64,000 bases of DNA from Pararhodobacter zhoushanensis (GTDB lineage Bacteria; Pseudomonadota; Alphaproteobacteria; Rhodobacterales; Rhodobacteraceae): the NCBI RefSeq assembly GCF_003990445.1, contig NZ_REEZ01000005.1:186001-250000 (forward strand), written 5' to 3'. Both the position numbers and the translations under genes were made by a program. Under the pieces are notes generated by a model. The model had not been told where the DNA came from, did no database searches, and worked only from the letters and a program-made list of their open reading frames with translations. Positions 16,229 through 24,667 of the stretch are shown here, one piece after another (the first letter of the stretch is position 1; every line of letters starts with the position of its first letter).

Positions 16229-17050
16229 ATGCTTCGCCCCTTCCTGCGCGCCGCCGCGCTTGTGCTCACCCTCGCGTCGCCCGCTGCGGCCGAACTGGTC
16301 TCGATGCAGGCCGTCCAGCCCGCCACCCGCGTCGGCATCGACCCCACGGGGCGTTTGTCGCTGAACGGGGGCACGGCCATGACGCTGGACATGGTCCAGC
16401 TCGAGGGTAACCGCGTGGCCTTCCGCGATCCGCAAAGCGGGCTGTTCCTGCGTGCCGGTGTCGGCGCCCAGACCGAACTCGCCATCGCCTCGCCGCATAT
16501 CCGCAGCTGGGAAACGTTCGAGCTGATCCCCAACGGCCCCGGCTACGCGCTGCGTTCGGTGCAAAACGGCATGTATGTCGGTGCCGATCCGGCCAACCCG
16601 CGACTGGCGGCGGTCTGGGGCACGCGCGGCATGGGACAGACCTATCTGCTGCTGCCGGTCGGCCAGCAGGCACCCGCCGCGCAGGCCGCTGCGCCGGGCA
16701 GCTTTTCGGGCAACTGGCGCTTGCACGCGCTCTACGCCAATGGCCGACCGATGGCGCTGGATGCGCAGGCCCTGCAGCAGGCGCAGATCACCATCAGCCG
16801 GGGCGGCGGTATCCACGGAACCAGCGGCTGCAACAGTTTCGATGCGGCGATTATCCTGCGTCGCGGCCAGCATGATGTGACCGATTTCCTCACCACCCGG
16901 CGCGGCTGCCACGGGGTGACCGGGCAGATCGAACAGGGGTTTTTCTCGGCGCTGACCGGGGCCAGCCTGTTCGAGCTGTCGCCGCAAGGCCAATGGCTTG
17001 ACCTGCGCGACGGCAACCGCCGGCTGCTCGCCCGCCTGCGCCGGATGTAA
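16229..17050 (+). CDS. secreted META-domain (HslJ-like) protein with a beta-rich N-terminal domain
   Basis: A signal peptide (L-R-P-F-L-R-A-A-A-L-V-L-T-L-A-S-P-A-A-A, cleaved near residue 21) is followed by a beta-rich domain (about 25-145). Its repeated F-R-D-P-Q-S-G-L-F-L-R and L-R-S-V-Q-N-G-M-Y-V-G units resemble fascin/beta-trefoil repeats. The C-terminal META domain (about 160-260) carries GTSGCNSFDA and the paired cysteine in TTRRGCHG. META proteins are envelope stress factors of poorly known biochemistry. AGGAGAG precedes the ATG. A terminator follows. Confidence 0.78.
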   Translation: MLRPFLRAAALVLTLASPAAAELVSMQAVQPATRVGIDPTGRLSLNGGTAMTLDMVQLEGNRVAFRDPQSGLFLRAGVGAQTELAIASPHIRSWETFELIPNGPGYALRSVQNGMYVGADPANPRLAAVWGTRGMGQTYLLLPVGQQAPAAQAAAPGSFSGNWRLHALYANGRPMALDAQALQQAQITISRGGGIHGTSGCNSFDAAIILRRGQHDVTDFLTTRRGCHGVTGQIEQGFFSALTGASLFELSPQGQWLDLRDGNRRLLARLRRM

Positions 17051-17064
17051 CACCGCAAAAAAGA

Positions 17065-17090
17065 GGGGGGGCCGGACGCGGCCCCCTTTC
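17065..17090 (+). terminator. terminator between the META-protein and hemN
   Basis: GGGGGCC (17067-17073) pairs with GGCCCCC (17080-17086) over a 6-nt loop, followed by TTT; the upstream A run makes it usable from hemN as well. Confidence 0.7.
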
Positions 17091-17093
17091 GCG

Positions 17094-18449
17094 TCAGATC
17101 GCCGAGGAATGCCCGGTCTTCGCCATCGCGTATTGGTCAAACCGCGTGGCGATCATCCGGGTCAGCGCCCGCCCGGCAGGCGGGATGGACAGCCCGTTGC
17201 GGTCCAGAACCACGAAGGGCGAGAAGGCCTCGGCCACCGGTGCGAACAGAGCCTGCAGCGTCGCAGGGTCGGCACCGAAATCGCGCACCAGCTCCGCCGA
17301 AGACACCGCGAAATCGCACATCAGCGCCTCGATGATCCGCGCGCGCAGCCGGTCCTCACCCTTGAACGCATGGCCCCGCGTGATGGCGAACTCACCGGCC
17401 CGCACCGCCTTGGTCCAGCCCGAGGTCGCCGGGTTCATCTGCGCATAGCCCTGCGGAAACTTCGAGATGGACGAGGCACCAAGCCCGATCAGCACCTCGG
17501 ACGTATCATCGGTATAGCCCTGAAAATTCCGCCGCAGCGTGCCGTTCTTCGCCGCCACCGCCAACCCGTCACTGGGCCGTGCGAAATGGTCGATGCCGAT
17601 CTCGTCATAGCCGTCCCAGGTGAACAGCTCCTGCGCTGCCTCGAACAGCGCCAGCCGTTCCTCGGGCCGGGGCAGGCTGTCCGAGGGGATCATCTGCTGC
17701 CGCCGCGCCATCCACGGCACATGCGCATAGCCGTACAGCGCCACCCGGTCGGGCGACAGCGACAGCAGCTTTTGCACTGAATCCGACAGCCGGGCGCGCG
17801 TCTGATAGGGCAGGCCGAACAGGATATCGGCGTTCAGGCTGGTGACGCCACGCGCGCGGATCATCTCGACCGCGGAGCAGGTGGTCTCATAGCTCTGGTC
17901 GCGGCCGATGATCTGCTGGATCTCGGGGTCGAAATCCTGCACCCCGATCGAGGCACGGTTCATCCCCGCCTCGGCCAGCGCGTCCAGCCGTTCGGCGTCG
18001 ATCTCGTTGGGGTCAATCTCGACCGAGAATTCGGCGTCCTTGCCCAATGGCACCGCGTCAAATACCGCCGCCGCCAGCTCGCGCATTTGCGCGGCGGGCA
18101 TCAGCGTCGGCGTGCCGCCGCCCCAATGCAGCCGCGACAGCGTAACGCCTTGCGGCAAAAGCGCCTTGAGGTGCTGCAATTCGGCTTTCAGCGTTTCGAC
18201 ATAGGCAATGACCGGGGCTTCATTGCTGGTGCCCTGCGTGCGACAGGCGCAAAACCAGCACAACCTGCGGCAGAAGGGTACGTGCAGATACAAGGACACC
18301 CGGCTGCCCGGCTTGATCGCGCCAACCCATTGACGAAACTGCAAAGATCCCACGGTATCCGCGAATTGCGGGGCCGTCGGATAGCTGGTGTAACGCGGCA
18401 CACGCGCGTCAAAGAGCCCCAATCGGGCGAGTTGCGATTCTGTTTCCAT
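17094..18449 (-). CDS. hemN: oxygen-independent coproporphyrinogen III oxidase (HemN)
   Basis: HemN is a radical-SAM enzyme that decarboxylates coproporphyrinogen III without oxygen, feeding heme to the cbb3 oxidase. The cluster cysteines are Cys60, Cys64 and Cys67 in C-R-R-L-C-W-F-C. GGGTPTLMPAAQM (SAM-binding region), the YTSYPTAPQF N-terminus and YGYAHVPWMARRQ are HemN-specific and exclude HemW. The 451-residue length is normal. Start ATG 18449 gives the family N-terminus (METESQLARLGLFDARVPRY). An FNR box lies 34 nt upstream, and the gene is divergent from fnrL. Confidence 0.96.
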   Translation of the reverse strand: METESQLARLGLFDARVPRYTSYPTAPQFADTVGSLQFRQWVGAIKPGSRVSLYLHVPFCRRLCWFCACRTQGTSNEAPVIAYVETLKAELQHLKALLPQGVTLSRLHWGGGTPTLMPAAQMRELAAAVFDAVPLGKDAEFSVEIDPNEIDAERLDALAEAGMNRASIGVQDFDPEIQQIIGRDQSYETTCSAVEMIRARGVTSLNADILFGLPYQTRARLSDSVQKLLSLSPDRVALYGYAHVPWMARRQQMIPSDSLPRPEERLALFEAAQELFTWDGYDEIGIDHFARPSDGLAVAAKNGTLRRNFQGYTDDTSEVLIGLGASSISKFPQGYAQMNPATSGWTKAVRAGEFAITRGHAFKGEDRLRARIIEALMCDFAVSSAELVRDFGADPATLQALFAPVAEAFSPFVVLDRNGLSIPPAGRALTRMIATRFDQYAMAKTGHSSAI

Positions 18450-18482
18450 TGGCTTACGTTGCCAATTGAACGTCTTTGAGCC

Positions 18483-18496
18483 TTGACCTAGATCAA
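18483..18496. promoter_or_regulatory. FNR box between hemN and fnrL
   Basis: TTGAC-CTAG-ATCAA matches the TTGAT-N4-ATCAA FNR/FnrL consensus at 9 of 10 positions. It ends 3 nt before the fnrL ATG and is centred about 40 nt upstream of the hemN ATG. The geometry suits repression of fnrL itself and activation of hemN. Confidence 0.8.
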
Positions 18497-18499
18497 ACA

Positions 18500-19255
18500 A
18501 TGTCAAAAACCGCCGCCACGCCTGTAAAGTTTACCCATATTCAGTGTGGTGATTGCCCTATTCGTCACCGCGCCGTTTGCGCGCGCTGTGATGACAGCGA
18601 ATTGGCCAGCCTCGAAGAGACGAAATACTACCGCAGCTTCGAGGCGGGGCAGACGATTGTCTGGTCGGGTGACCGGATGGATTTTGTCGGCTCGGTTGTG
18701 ACCGGCATCGCCACCCTGACCCAGACGATGGAAGACGGCCGCCGCCAGATGGTCGGCCTGCTGCTGCCCTCGGATTTTGTCGGGCGTCCGGGCCGCGACA
18801 CCGCCGCTTATGACGTGGTGGCGACCACCGATCTGGTCATGTGCTGCTTTCGCAAGAAGCCGTTTGAAGAGATGATGCTCACCACGCCGCATGTCGGTCA
18901 GCGCCTGCTGGAAATGACGCTGGACGAGCTGGATGCGGCGCGCGAATGGATGCTGCTGTTGGGCCGCAAGACCGCGCGCGAAAAGATCGCCAGCCTGATC
19001 GCCATCATCGCGCGGCGCGATGCCTCGCTGAAAATGGCCGATAGCGGCGGCAGTGTCGTGGTCGATCTGCCCCTCACGCGCGAAGCGATGTCGGAGTATC
19101 TGGGCCTCACGCTCGAGACCGTCAGCCGCCAGATTTCTGCCCTGCGCAAGGACGGAATCATCGTGATCGAGGGCAAGCGCCACATCACCATCCCCGATTT
19201 CGAACGCCTGCTGGAAGAGGCCGGTGACGACAGTGACGGCGGATTCCTCGTTTAA
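18500..19255 (+). CDS. fnrL: anaerobic regulator FnrL
   Basis: FnrL is the oxygen-sensing Crp/Fnr regulator of Rhodobacterales, with an oxygen-labile 4Fe-4S cluster. The N-terminal cysteines are Cys16, Cys19, Cys27 and Cys30 (Q-C-G-D-C-P-I-R-H-R-A-V-C-A-R-C), with a further Cys pair near 115 (M-C-C-F-R). The cyclic-nucleotide-fold core contains VWSGDRMDFVGSVVTGIATL, and the helix-turn-helix is SEYLGLTLETVSRQISALRK. No ribosome binding site fits before ATG 18500 because the FNR box occupies that space, so the message may be leaderless. Confidence 0.95.
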   Translation: MSKTAATPVKFTHIQCGDCPIRHRAVCARCDDSELASLEETKYYRSFEAGQTIVWSGDRMDFVGSVVTGIATLTQTMEDGRRQMVGLLLPSDFVGRPGRDTAAYDVVATTDLVMCCFRKKPFEEMMLTTPHVGQRLLEMTLDELDAAREWMLLLGRKTAREKIASLIAIIARRDASLKMADSGGSVVVDLPLTREAMSEYLGLTLETVSRQISALRKDGIIVIEGKRHITIPDFERLLEEAGDDSDGGFLV

Positions 19256-19366
19256 ATCAACGTTAACGGGCCTTTGACCCGAAATCTGCCGTCTGGAAGC
19301 CGCATTTTGGTCACGCTTGGCCGCGCAACCTGTTGAGACACAGGCAGTCGAGCAGAGACCGGAACC

Positions 19367-19876
19367 ATGTTCAATTGGGACGAAGATTACGAGACGCTGG
19401 TGACCACCTCGACGGTCGTGCTGCGTGACATTCCCGCCGACACACCCCAGGCCACGCCGTGGCTGAGCCGCGTGCGCGATATCGCGCGCCGGGCCATGAT
19501 GCCGGCGCTGGCGGCGCTGGGCCTGACAGCGGTTGCCGCTGGCGTGCAGTTCGTCCCTTCGTTCAATAACGGCGCGGCCTTTTCGTCCCTCACCCAATGG
19601 TCGTCCCTTGTGTTTGGGGACGGCGAGGCCGTGATGCCCGACGCCCTGCATACCTATAATCAAAGCCAGTATGACCGCTTCCGGCACGGCATCGCCGGGT
19701 TCAGCGATGCGGATCTGCTGGACTACGCGCGCACCACGCAGGCCAGCCTGATCGGCGCAGGCGACGTCATGGGCGGCTTCCTGATGGACGCGCTCTATCT
19801 GGCCGAGCGTGAGATTGATCGCCGCGGTCTGCCGCGCCCCATGGCCAGTCTGGCAGCCGTTCTGCACCGGTCCTGA
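19367..19876 (+). CDS. membrane-anchored hypothetical protein
   Basis: This 169-residue protein has an N-terminal soluble segment of about 45 residues and one transmembrane helix (MPALAALGLTAVAAGVQFVP, about residues 46-65). A C-terminal domain follows, with an acidic-aromatic YNQSQYDRFRHGIAGFSDADLLDYAR stretch (more than one motif, not a known family). No homologue is recognised. It is a single-gene unit 111 nt after fnrL, and its hairpin terminator lies just downstream. Confidence 0.6.
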   Translation: MFNWDEDYETLVTTSTVVLRDIPADTPQATPWLSRVRDIARRAMMPALAALGLTAVAAGVQFVPSFNNGAAFSSLTQWSSLVFGDGEAVMPDALHTYNQSQYDRFRHGIAGFSDADLLDYARTTQASLIGAGDVMGGFLMDALYLAEREIDRRGLPRPMASLAAVLHRS

Positions 19877-19914
19877 CCGCGAAAACGCCCATATTTATCA
19901 CGGTTTTTCCCTGA

Positions 19915-19953
19915 TTGCCCCGCAGCGTTGCCACGCTTGCGGGGCATCTTTCT
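19915..19953 (+). terminator. terminator after the membrane-anchored hypothetical gene
   Basis: GCCCCGCA pairs with TGCGGGGC around an internal stem-loop (19917-19945), followed by TCTTTCT. Confidence 0.7.
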
Positions 19954-20011
19954 ATGATCGCACGACGGGCTGCATGGGGTGGCTACACGCGCGACTCACG
20001 GAGGAGAGACC

Positions 20012-20170
20012 ATGAGCACTTCCCAACACCGCGCCCGCGCCAGCTATCCGCATGAGCGCGCCAAGCCCGGCGCCTATCTTTACGGCTCGGACCGGCAGGC
20101 CGCGCGCGAATCCGCGATCCCTGAACGCAGCGCGTTCTCGACCGGCGGGGCAGGCGGCGTCAGCTGCTAG
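20012..20170 (+). CDS. small hypothetical protein (52 aa)
   Basis: A very strong GGAGGAGAG site precedes ATG 20012. The peptide is hydrophilic, with basic Q-H-R-A-R-A-S-Y-P-H-E-R at the start and a C-terminal S-T-G-G-A-G-G-V-S-C. No family is recognised. Its TAG stop overlaps the TfoX-like gene stop on the other strand by 3 nt, so transcription is convergent. The ribosome site makes a real gene likely. Confidence 0.62.
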   Translation: MSTSQHRARASYPHERAKPGAYLYGSDRQAARESAIPERSAFSTGGAGGVSC

Positions 20171-20502
20171 GCCTTGGGCGGCAGGCTGGCCACGAACCGC
20201 TGCGCCATGGCGATCAGCTGCGCGCGGCGGTCGTCGTCGTCCAGCACCTCGTCGTCCAGCGTGACAAAGCCCGTCATCGCGCGCCCGCGCATCTGAGTCG
20301 GGGTGACACCGTCGATGGTCAGGGCCGCCTCGGTCTGATCGGCGCCGACCCGCGCCATCGCCCCGCCCTTGCCGCGCAGAACGAACAACATGTTGCCCTC
20401 GCGCAGGAACACCAACCCACCGAACATGCGCTTTTCGGTCAGACCGGGCGTGTGCTCAAGATCGGCGCGCAGCATCTCGGCGAAGGTTTCGTCATAGGCC
20501 AT
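20167..20502 (-). CDS. TfoX N-terminal domain protein
   Basis: The 111-residue protein is a single TfoX_N-like domain: T-E-K-R-M-F-G-G-L-V-F-L-R-E-G-N-M-L near residue 25-42, then K-G-G-A-M-A-R-V-G. TfoX regulates competence in some gammaproteobacteria, but single-domain alphaproteobacterial members have no established role. ATG 20502 is preferred over a more distal start at 20526. The gene is convergent with the small ORF at 20012. Confidence 0.78.
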   Translation of the reverse strand: MAYDETFAEMLRADLEHTPGLTEKRMFGGLVFLREGNMLFVLRGKGGAMARVGADQTEAALTIDGVTPTQMRGRAMTGFVTLDDEVLDDDDRRAQLIAMAQRFVASLPPKA

Positions 20503-20594
20503 TTTGTACCTCGAAGTCGCGGGCACACAGAGGGTGCCACATCAAAGCGCCGCATTGCGCCGCAATTCAGCCGTTATTGCTGACCAGGTTAACC

Positions 20595-20624
20595 ATGAAA
20601 ACACTCTATTGGAGGCCAAGATGA
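20595..20624 (+). other. 9-codon ORF overlapping the pilin-like start
   Basis: ATG-AAA-ACA-CTC-TAT-TGG-AGG-CCA-AGA-TGA reads M-K-T-L-Y-W-R-P-R-stop. Its TGA overlaps the ATG of the pilin-like gene, and its body contains that gene's GGAGG site. It could couple translation or be chance. Confidence 0.25.
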
Positions 20625-21118
20625 AAGCTTACACCTTGAAACGTTGGCTTCAAAATGAAGACGGCGCGGTGACTGTGGACTGGGTCGTTTTGACTGCAGC
20701 TGTCGTCGGCCTGGGCATCGCCTCGGTCGCGGCGGTGAGCACCGGCACGGGGTCGCTGGGCACCAGCATCAGCGACTCGTTGAGCAACGCCTCGGTTGCT
20801 GCCTTGGGGACATTGGGAACCGGCGATGGTTCGGTGGCAGGTGCGCTGCGCGAACTCCTGGCGGTCGACGAGTCCACCTATGCTGGCTGGCTGGAAGAAC
20901 TGGCCGGGTACGACGACGCGATGGTCGCCTCGCTCTATGCAACCTGGACACAGAATGCGCTGAATGCGCTCGACGCCGGCGATCGGTCGAGCGCGGGCTA
21001 TGCCGTCGATGCTGTGGCGACAATCGCAGCGACGTTGACCGAGCGCGGGATCGACATTCCGGGCGATTTGCCCGGTTCGGAAGAGCTTGACGCACGCTAC
21101 ATAGACATGGAGGCCTGA
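20621..21118 (+). CDS. Flp/type IVb pilin-like protein with a long C-terminal domain
   Basis: A short basic leader (K-A-Y-T-L-K-R-W-L-Q-N) precedes E-D-G-A-V-T-V-D-W-V-V-L-T-A-A-V-V-G-L-G, the single helix of Rhodobacterales pilin-like proteins. Flp pilins are 50-80 residues, while this protein has 165, with a non-pilin domain of about 100 residues (ELLAVDESTYAGWLEELAGY and on). No prepilin peptidase or Tad genes are in the window. GGAGG at 20611-20615 sets the start. A terminator follows directly. Confidence 0.65.
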   Translation: MKAYTLKRWLQNEDGAVTVDWVVLTAAVVGLGIASVAAVSTGTGSLGTSISDSLSNASVAALGTLGTGDGSVAGALRELLAVDESTYAGWLEELAGYDDAMVASLYATWTQNALNALDAGDRSSAGYAVDAVATIAATLTERGIDIPGDLPGSEELDARYIDMEA

Positions 21119-21134
21119 CAGCCGGTCAGCGCAA

Positions 21135-21160
21135 AACGCGGGCCAAGCGGCCCGCGTTCG
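21135..21160 (+). terminator. terminator after the pilin-like gene
   Basis: ACGCGGGCC pairs with GGCCCGCGT across AAGC, preceded by an A run and followed by TT. It also faces the end of the convergent cpdB gene. Confidence 0.65.
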
Positions 21161-21198
21161 CGTTGCTCATCGTCAGGCCGCAGGCGGCCCGCAATCGC

Positions 21199-23163
21199 TT
21201 ACAGCGTGATGCGATACAGCGCGAAACCGTTCTCACCATCGCCTGCCGCTTCCATCTGCACACCGCGCGCGCGGACCTCATCGACATAGGTTGCCGCCGC
21301 CGGGCCGGTCTCGAACAGAACCGTTGCTCCCTCGACCGGGGCAAAGCCCCAGTTGCCATCCGCCGCCGGGGCAATCGTCCCGTTGTCGATGATATAGCGC
21401 ACGATAATGTCGCGGTTGGTATCGGGCGCGCGGAAGATGATGGTCGAGCCATCCGCCCCCGGGAAATGCCCGCCGCCGCCCGCGCGGTAGTTGTTGGACG
21501 CCACGATGAACTCGGCCGCGTCATCAATCGGCGCGCCGTTGAACTGCAGATTGACGATGCGGTGCGCGTCAGGCGCGACCACCGCGCCGTCGTTGTCATA
21601 GCGCGAGGCTTGGGCGAGATCGATCTGATAGGTCACGCCGTCGATCACGTCGAAGTTGTACGACGGGAAGGACGGGTTCAGCAGCACCTGATCGGCGACG
21701 CCGGGTTCGATCTGGTTGAACATCCCCGCCGAGCGTTCCAGCCATTCGCGCACCTGCGCGCCGGTGATCCGCACCGCCATCAGCGTGTTGGGGTACAGGT
21801 ACAGATCGGCCACGTTCTTGATCGCCACCGGACCGACGGGCACGTCGGTATAGTATTCCGCCCCGCCCCGGCCCCCGGCTTTGAACGGAGCCGCAGCGCT
21901 GAGAACCGGCAGGCCCTCGTGCTCGGTGCCCTTCAGGATCTCGGTCACGTACCAGGTCTGCGCATCGCTGACGATCTGGACCGACGGATCATCCGCCACC
22001 AGTGCGAAATACGAATACAGCGGCACCGAGGTCTGGCCGACCTCAGCCCGCACGTATTCCAGCGTCGAGGCATGCGCGTCAGCCGTCGCATCCACCACCG
22101 GCGCGTAATCCCCGACCAGCGCGGTGATCGAGCGATCCTCGTTGCGCTGCGAGATAGGGCGCGTCGAGCTTTGCGCAGAGTCCACGCGCCAGCTGTCGCC
22201 GTCGCGCACCAGCATCAGGTCGATCAGACCCAGATGCGAGCCCCAGAACCCGGCCATCACGGCAGGCTTGCCCATCAACGTGCCAGCCTCGGCGTCGATC
22301 CCTTCGCCTTCATGGTTGGTGCCGGGGAACACAAGGTGCTGGTGCCCGGTGACGATGGCATTAATGCCCTCGACCTCGGCCAGATAGAGCGAGGCATTCT
22401 CCATCATCGGGTCAAACCCGGTAGCGATGCCCGAATGCGAAAGCGCGACGATGATGTCAGCGCCTTCCGCCTTCATCTGTGGCACCCAGGCGGTGGCCGC
22501 TTCGACGATACCGCGCACGTTGTACTGGCCTTCCAGATGCGAGCGGTCCCATTGCAGGATCTGCGGCGGCAGGAAACCGATGATCCCGATCTTGATCGGC
22601 ATCTCGGTGCCGTCGCCATCGGTCAGCATCTTGTCCAGAATGACATAGGGCGGCAGGTGCAGCTCGTCTTCCAGCGGGCTGGCACCCAGACTGCTGGCAA
22701 AGTTCGCGCTGACCACGGGGAAATTCGCGCCCGCGTTCACGCGGTCCATGAACTCGACGCCATAGTTGAACTCGTGGTTGCCCAGCGTGCCGCAATCATA
22801 GCCCAGCGTGTTCATCGCGGCGATGATCGGGTGGATGTCCCCGTCGTTCATGCCGTGCTCATAGGCCATCCAGTCGCCCATCGGGTTGCCCTGGAAGTAG
22901 TCGCCATTGTCGACCATCAGCGTGTTGGTCGCCTCGGCCCGGATCTCTTCGATGATCGAGGCGGTGCGTGCCAGACCCAGCGTGTCGACGGGGCGGTCGG
23001 CGTAATAGTCATAGGCCTGCGCGTGGCAATGCAGGTCGGTGGTGGTCAGGATGCGCAGATGCGCCTGGCCCGCAGCGGCGCGGGCGGAAAACGGGTGCAG
23101 CAGCACAAGGCTGGTGGCTGCGGTCGAGGACGCGAGGAACGCGCGGCGCGACAAGCGGGTCAT
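21199..23163 (-). CDS. cpdB: periplasmic 2',3'-cyclic-nucleotide 2'-phosphodiesterase/3'-nucleotidase
   Basis: The enzyme opens 2',3'-cyclic nucleotides and dephosphorylates 3'-nucleotides in the periplasm. The start is a Tat signal (M-T-R-L-S-R-R-A-F-L-A, hydrophobic to about residue 30). Metal-site motifs are ILTTTDLHCH, DNGDYFQGNPMGDW, TLGNHEFNYG, HSGIATG and TGHQHLVFPG, giving a calcineurin-like domain, followed by the 5'-nucleotidase C-terminal domain (GGRGGAEYYTDVPVGP). It has 654 residues and stands alone. A paralogue without a clear signal peptide lies at 46985-48943. Confidence 0.93.
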   Translation of the reverse strand: MTRLSRRAFLASSTAATSLVLLHPFSARAAAGQAHLRILTTTDLHCHAQAYDYYADRPVDTLGLARTASIIEEIRAEATNTLMVDNGDYFQGNPMGDWMAYEHGMNDGDIHPIIAAMNTLGYDCGTLGNHEFNYGVEFMDRVNAGANFPVVSANFASSLGASPLEDELHLPPYVILDKMLTDGDGTEMPIKIGIIGFLPPQILQWDRSHLEGQYNVRGIVEAATAWVPQMKAEGADIIVALSHSGIATGFDPMMENASLYLAEVEGINAIVTGHQHLVFPGTNHEGEGIDAEAGTLMGKPAVMAGFWGSHLGLIDLMLVRDGDSWRVDSAQSSTRPISQRNEDRSITALVGDYAPVVDATADAHASTLEYVRAEVGQTSVPLYSYFALVADDPSVQIVSDAQTWYVTEILKGTEHEGLPVLSAAAPFKAGGRGGAEYYTDVPVGPVAIKNVADLYLYPNTLMAVRITGAQVREWLERSAGMFNQIEPGVADQVLLNPSFPSYNFDVIDGVTYQIDLAQASRYDNDGAVVAPDAHRIVNLQFNGAPIDDAAEFIVASNNYRAGGGGHFPGADGSTIIFRAPDTNRDIIVRYIIDNGTIAPAADGNWGFAPVEGATVLFETGPAAATYVDEVRARGVQMEAAGDGENGFALYRITL

Positions 23164-23287
23164 GATGGGAGGCTCCCTGTGAGTGAGTCGCTCTGGCGGC
23201 GAATGAGGCATCGTGAACCGGTGTCAGGATTCCATCAAGAAATTTGACCGATGGTTCAATTTGTGACCGGCAAAACGCCGCCTGAGT

Positions 23288-23305
23288 CGCGCGATTCATC
23301 GCGCG
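23288..23305. other. 8-bp palindromic hairpin between cpdB and the ATPase gene
   Basis: CGCGCGAT-TC-ATCGCGCG is a perfect dyad with a 2-nt centre in the divergent 221-nt region. It may be an operator for either gene or a cloverleaf-like stop; nothing else is recognised there. Confidence 0.35.
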
Positions 23306-23384
23306 CTTACGTAACTGTGCCATGACGGCAGGACTGGGGACGTAACGGCAACCGCAAGGCGGAGCCACTGCAAGGACACAACCC

Positions 23385-23885
23385 GTGCCGACGTTGATTG
23401 CCCTCGCCGGTTTGCCCGGCACCGGGAAGACCAGCATTGCGCAGGCGCTTACCCGCCGCACGGGGGCGGTGTTGCTGCGCATCGACGCGATCGACGCGGC
23501 GATCTGGCAGGTCGATCCGGCGCGCGAAGGGCAGGGCGAAAGCTATCTGATCGCCGGGGCCATCGCCGTGTCCAACCTCGGGCTGGGGCTGAATGTCATC
23601 AGCGATTGCGTGAACCCGTGGCCGGTGACGCGCGACGTCTTCCAGACCGCCGCCACGCAGGCGGGCGCGCGGCATCTGGGCGTGGAGCTGATCTGCTCGG
23701 ATCCGGTTGAACACCGCCGCCGCGTGCAGTCCCGCATCTCGGATCTGCCCGGGTTCCGGGTGCCCAGCTGGTCTGAGGTCCTGGCGCGCGACTACCTGCC
23801 GTGGCGCGAGGCCGATCTGCAGATCGACACCGCCCGCACGTCGATCAACGACGCCGTGTGCCGCATCGCCGAGGCGTTACGTTAG
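23385..23885 (+). CDS. P-loop kinase-like protein
   Basis: This 166-residue protein has the Walker A loop G-L-P-G-T-G-K-T-S at residues 9-17 and the lid-like D-P-V-E-H-R-R-R-V-Q segment near residue 107, in the style of small AAA-33/shikimate-kinase-fold kinases. The substrate is unknown. It starts at GTG 23385 with AAGGA upstream. It overlaps the convergent DUF2087 gene by 9 nt at its 3' end. Confidence 0.8.
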   Translation: MPTLIALAGLPGTGKTSIAQALTRRTGAVLLRIDAIDAAIWQVDPAREGQGESYLIAGAIAVSNLGLGLNVISDCVNPWPVTRDVFQTAATQAGARHLGVELICSDPVEHRRRVQSRISDLPGFRVPSWSEVLARDYLPWREADLQIDTARTSINDAVCRIAEALR

Positions 23886-24410
23886 CCGCGCCGTGACCTG
23901 CCGGATCAGCGCCCGCGCTTCGACACTTGGCCGCTGCTCGATCCGCTGGTAATCACGTCCACCCGCCGCGCGCTGCATGAGGCCCAGCCCGATCATGTCG
24001 CGCCTCAGCAAGGCCCGGTCGCCGAAGCTGTGCCAGCCATCCAGCAGCCGGTTGATCGCCCCCTCGTCCAGCGCCTCGCGCGGCAGGCGGGACCACAGCG
24101 CCCACAGGCACAGGATCTGCAATTGCCGCCGGGCGGGCCAGCGGATCAGCTGGCCGGCCCCGTCGAAACAGGCCAGCGCCCGCTCGACCTGCCGGAAGTC
24201 GGCGCTGGGCTCGGGCGCAGCCTTCAGCCGCCCCTCGGCGGCATGCGCGGCGCGCAGGTGCTGGTGATTGCGAAACCCGGCCGAGCGGGCGAGCATGTTG
24301 AGCATCTCCAGATGTGACGGGGCAGGGCCCCTGGCATCCAGTTGCCGCGACAGCTGGCGGGCAAAGGCGGAAACATCGGCGGTGGTCAGCGGAATCAGAT
24401 CGCGCGACAT
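23877..24410 (-). CDS. DUF2087-type protein
   Basis: The 177-residue protein has a C-terminal segment I-R-W-P-A-R-R-Q-L-Q-I-L-C-L-W-A-L-W (about residue 95) and a following winged-helix-like R-D-M-I-G-L-G-L-M-Q-R. These are typical of DUF2087, a domain predicted to bind nucleic acid or act in regulation. The N-terminal 75 residues contain a conserved-looking M-L-A-R-S-A-G-F-R-N-H-Q-H-L helix. The stop overlaps the kinase stop on the other strand. Confidence 0.65.
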   Translation of the reverse strand: MSRDLIPLTTADVSAFARQLSRQLDARGPAPSHLEMLNMLARSAGFRNHQHLRAAHAAEGRLKAAPEPSADFRQVERALACFDGAGQLIRWPARRQLQILCLWALWSRLPREALDEGAINRLLDGWHSFGDRALLRRDMIGLGLMQRAAGGRDYQRIEQRPSVEARALIRQVTARLT

Positions 24411-24667
24411 GGCATCCTCATGAGGGCCGCGGGCAAGGTCGTGGTCGCTGACTTACGACGCGCGGCACAACATGGGGTGTGTCGGATCATCGCTATAGGG
24501 CAGGTTTAGCTTCCCTTTCGGGACAGCGACGCCTTGGGAACTGCCGACCATCCCGCGATTCTAGCGCAAGCGCCCCGCACCGGCAAGCCAGACGCATTGG
24601 GGGCAGACAGCGCGCGGCTTGCGCGTTAGCGTGCCGGTCCGCACCGCCAAAGCCAAAGGGAGGCCCC

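Noticed and set aside
21163-23247. 694-codon frame opposite cpdB, and similar frames opposite ccoNOQP, TRAP and trmD
   Set aside because: All are shadows of well-supported genes with low-complexity translations.
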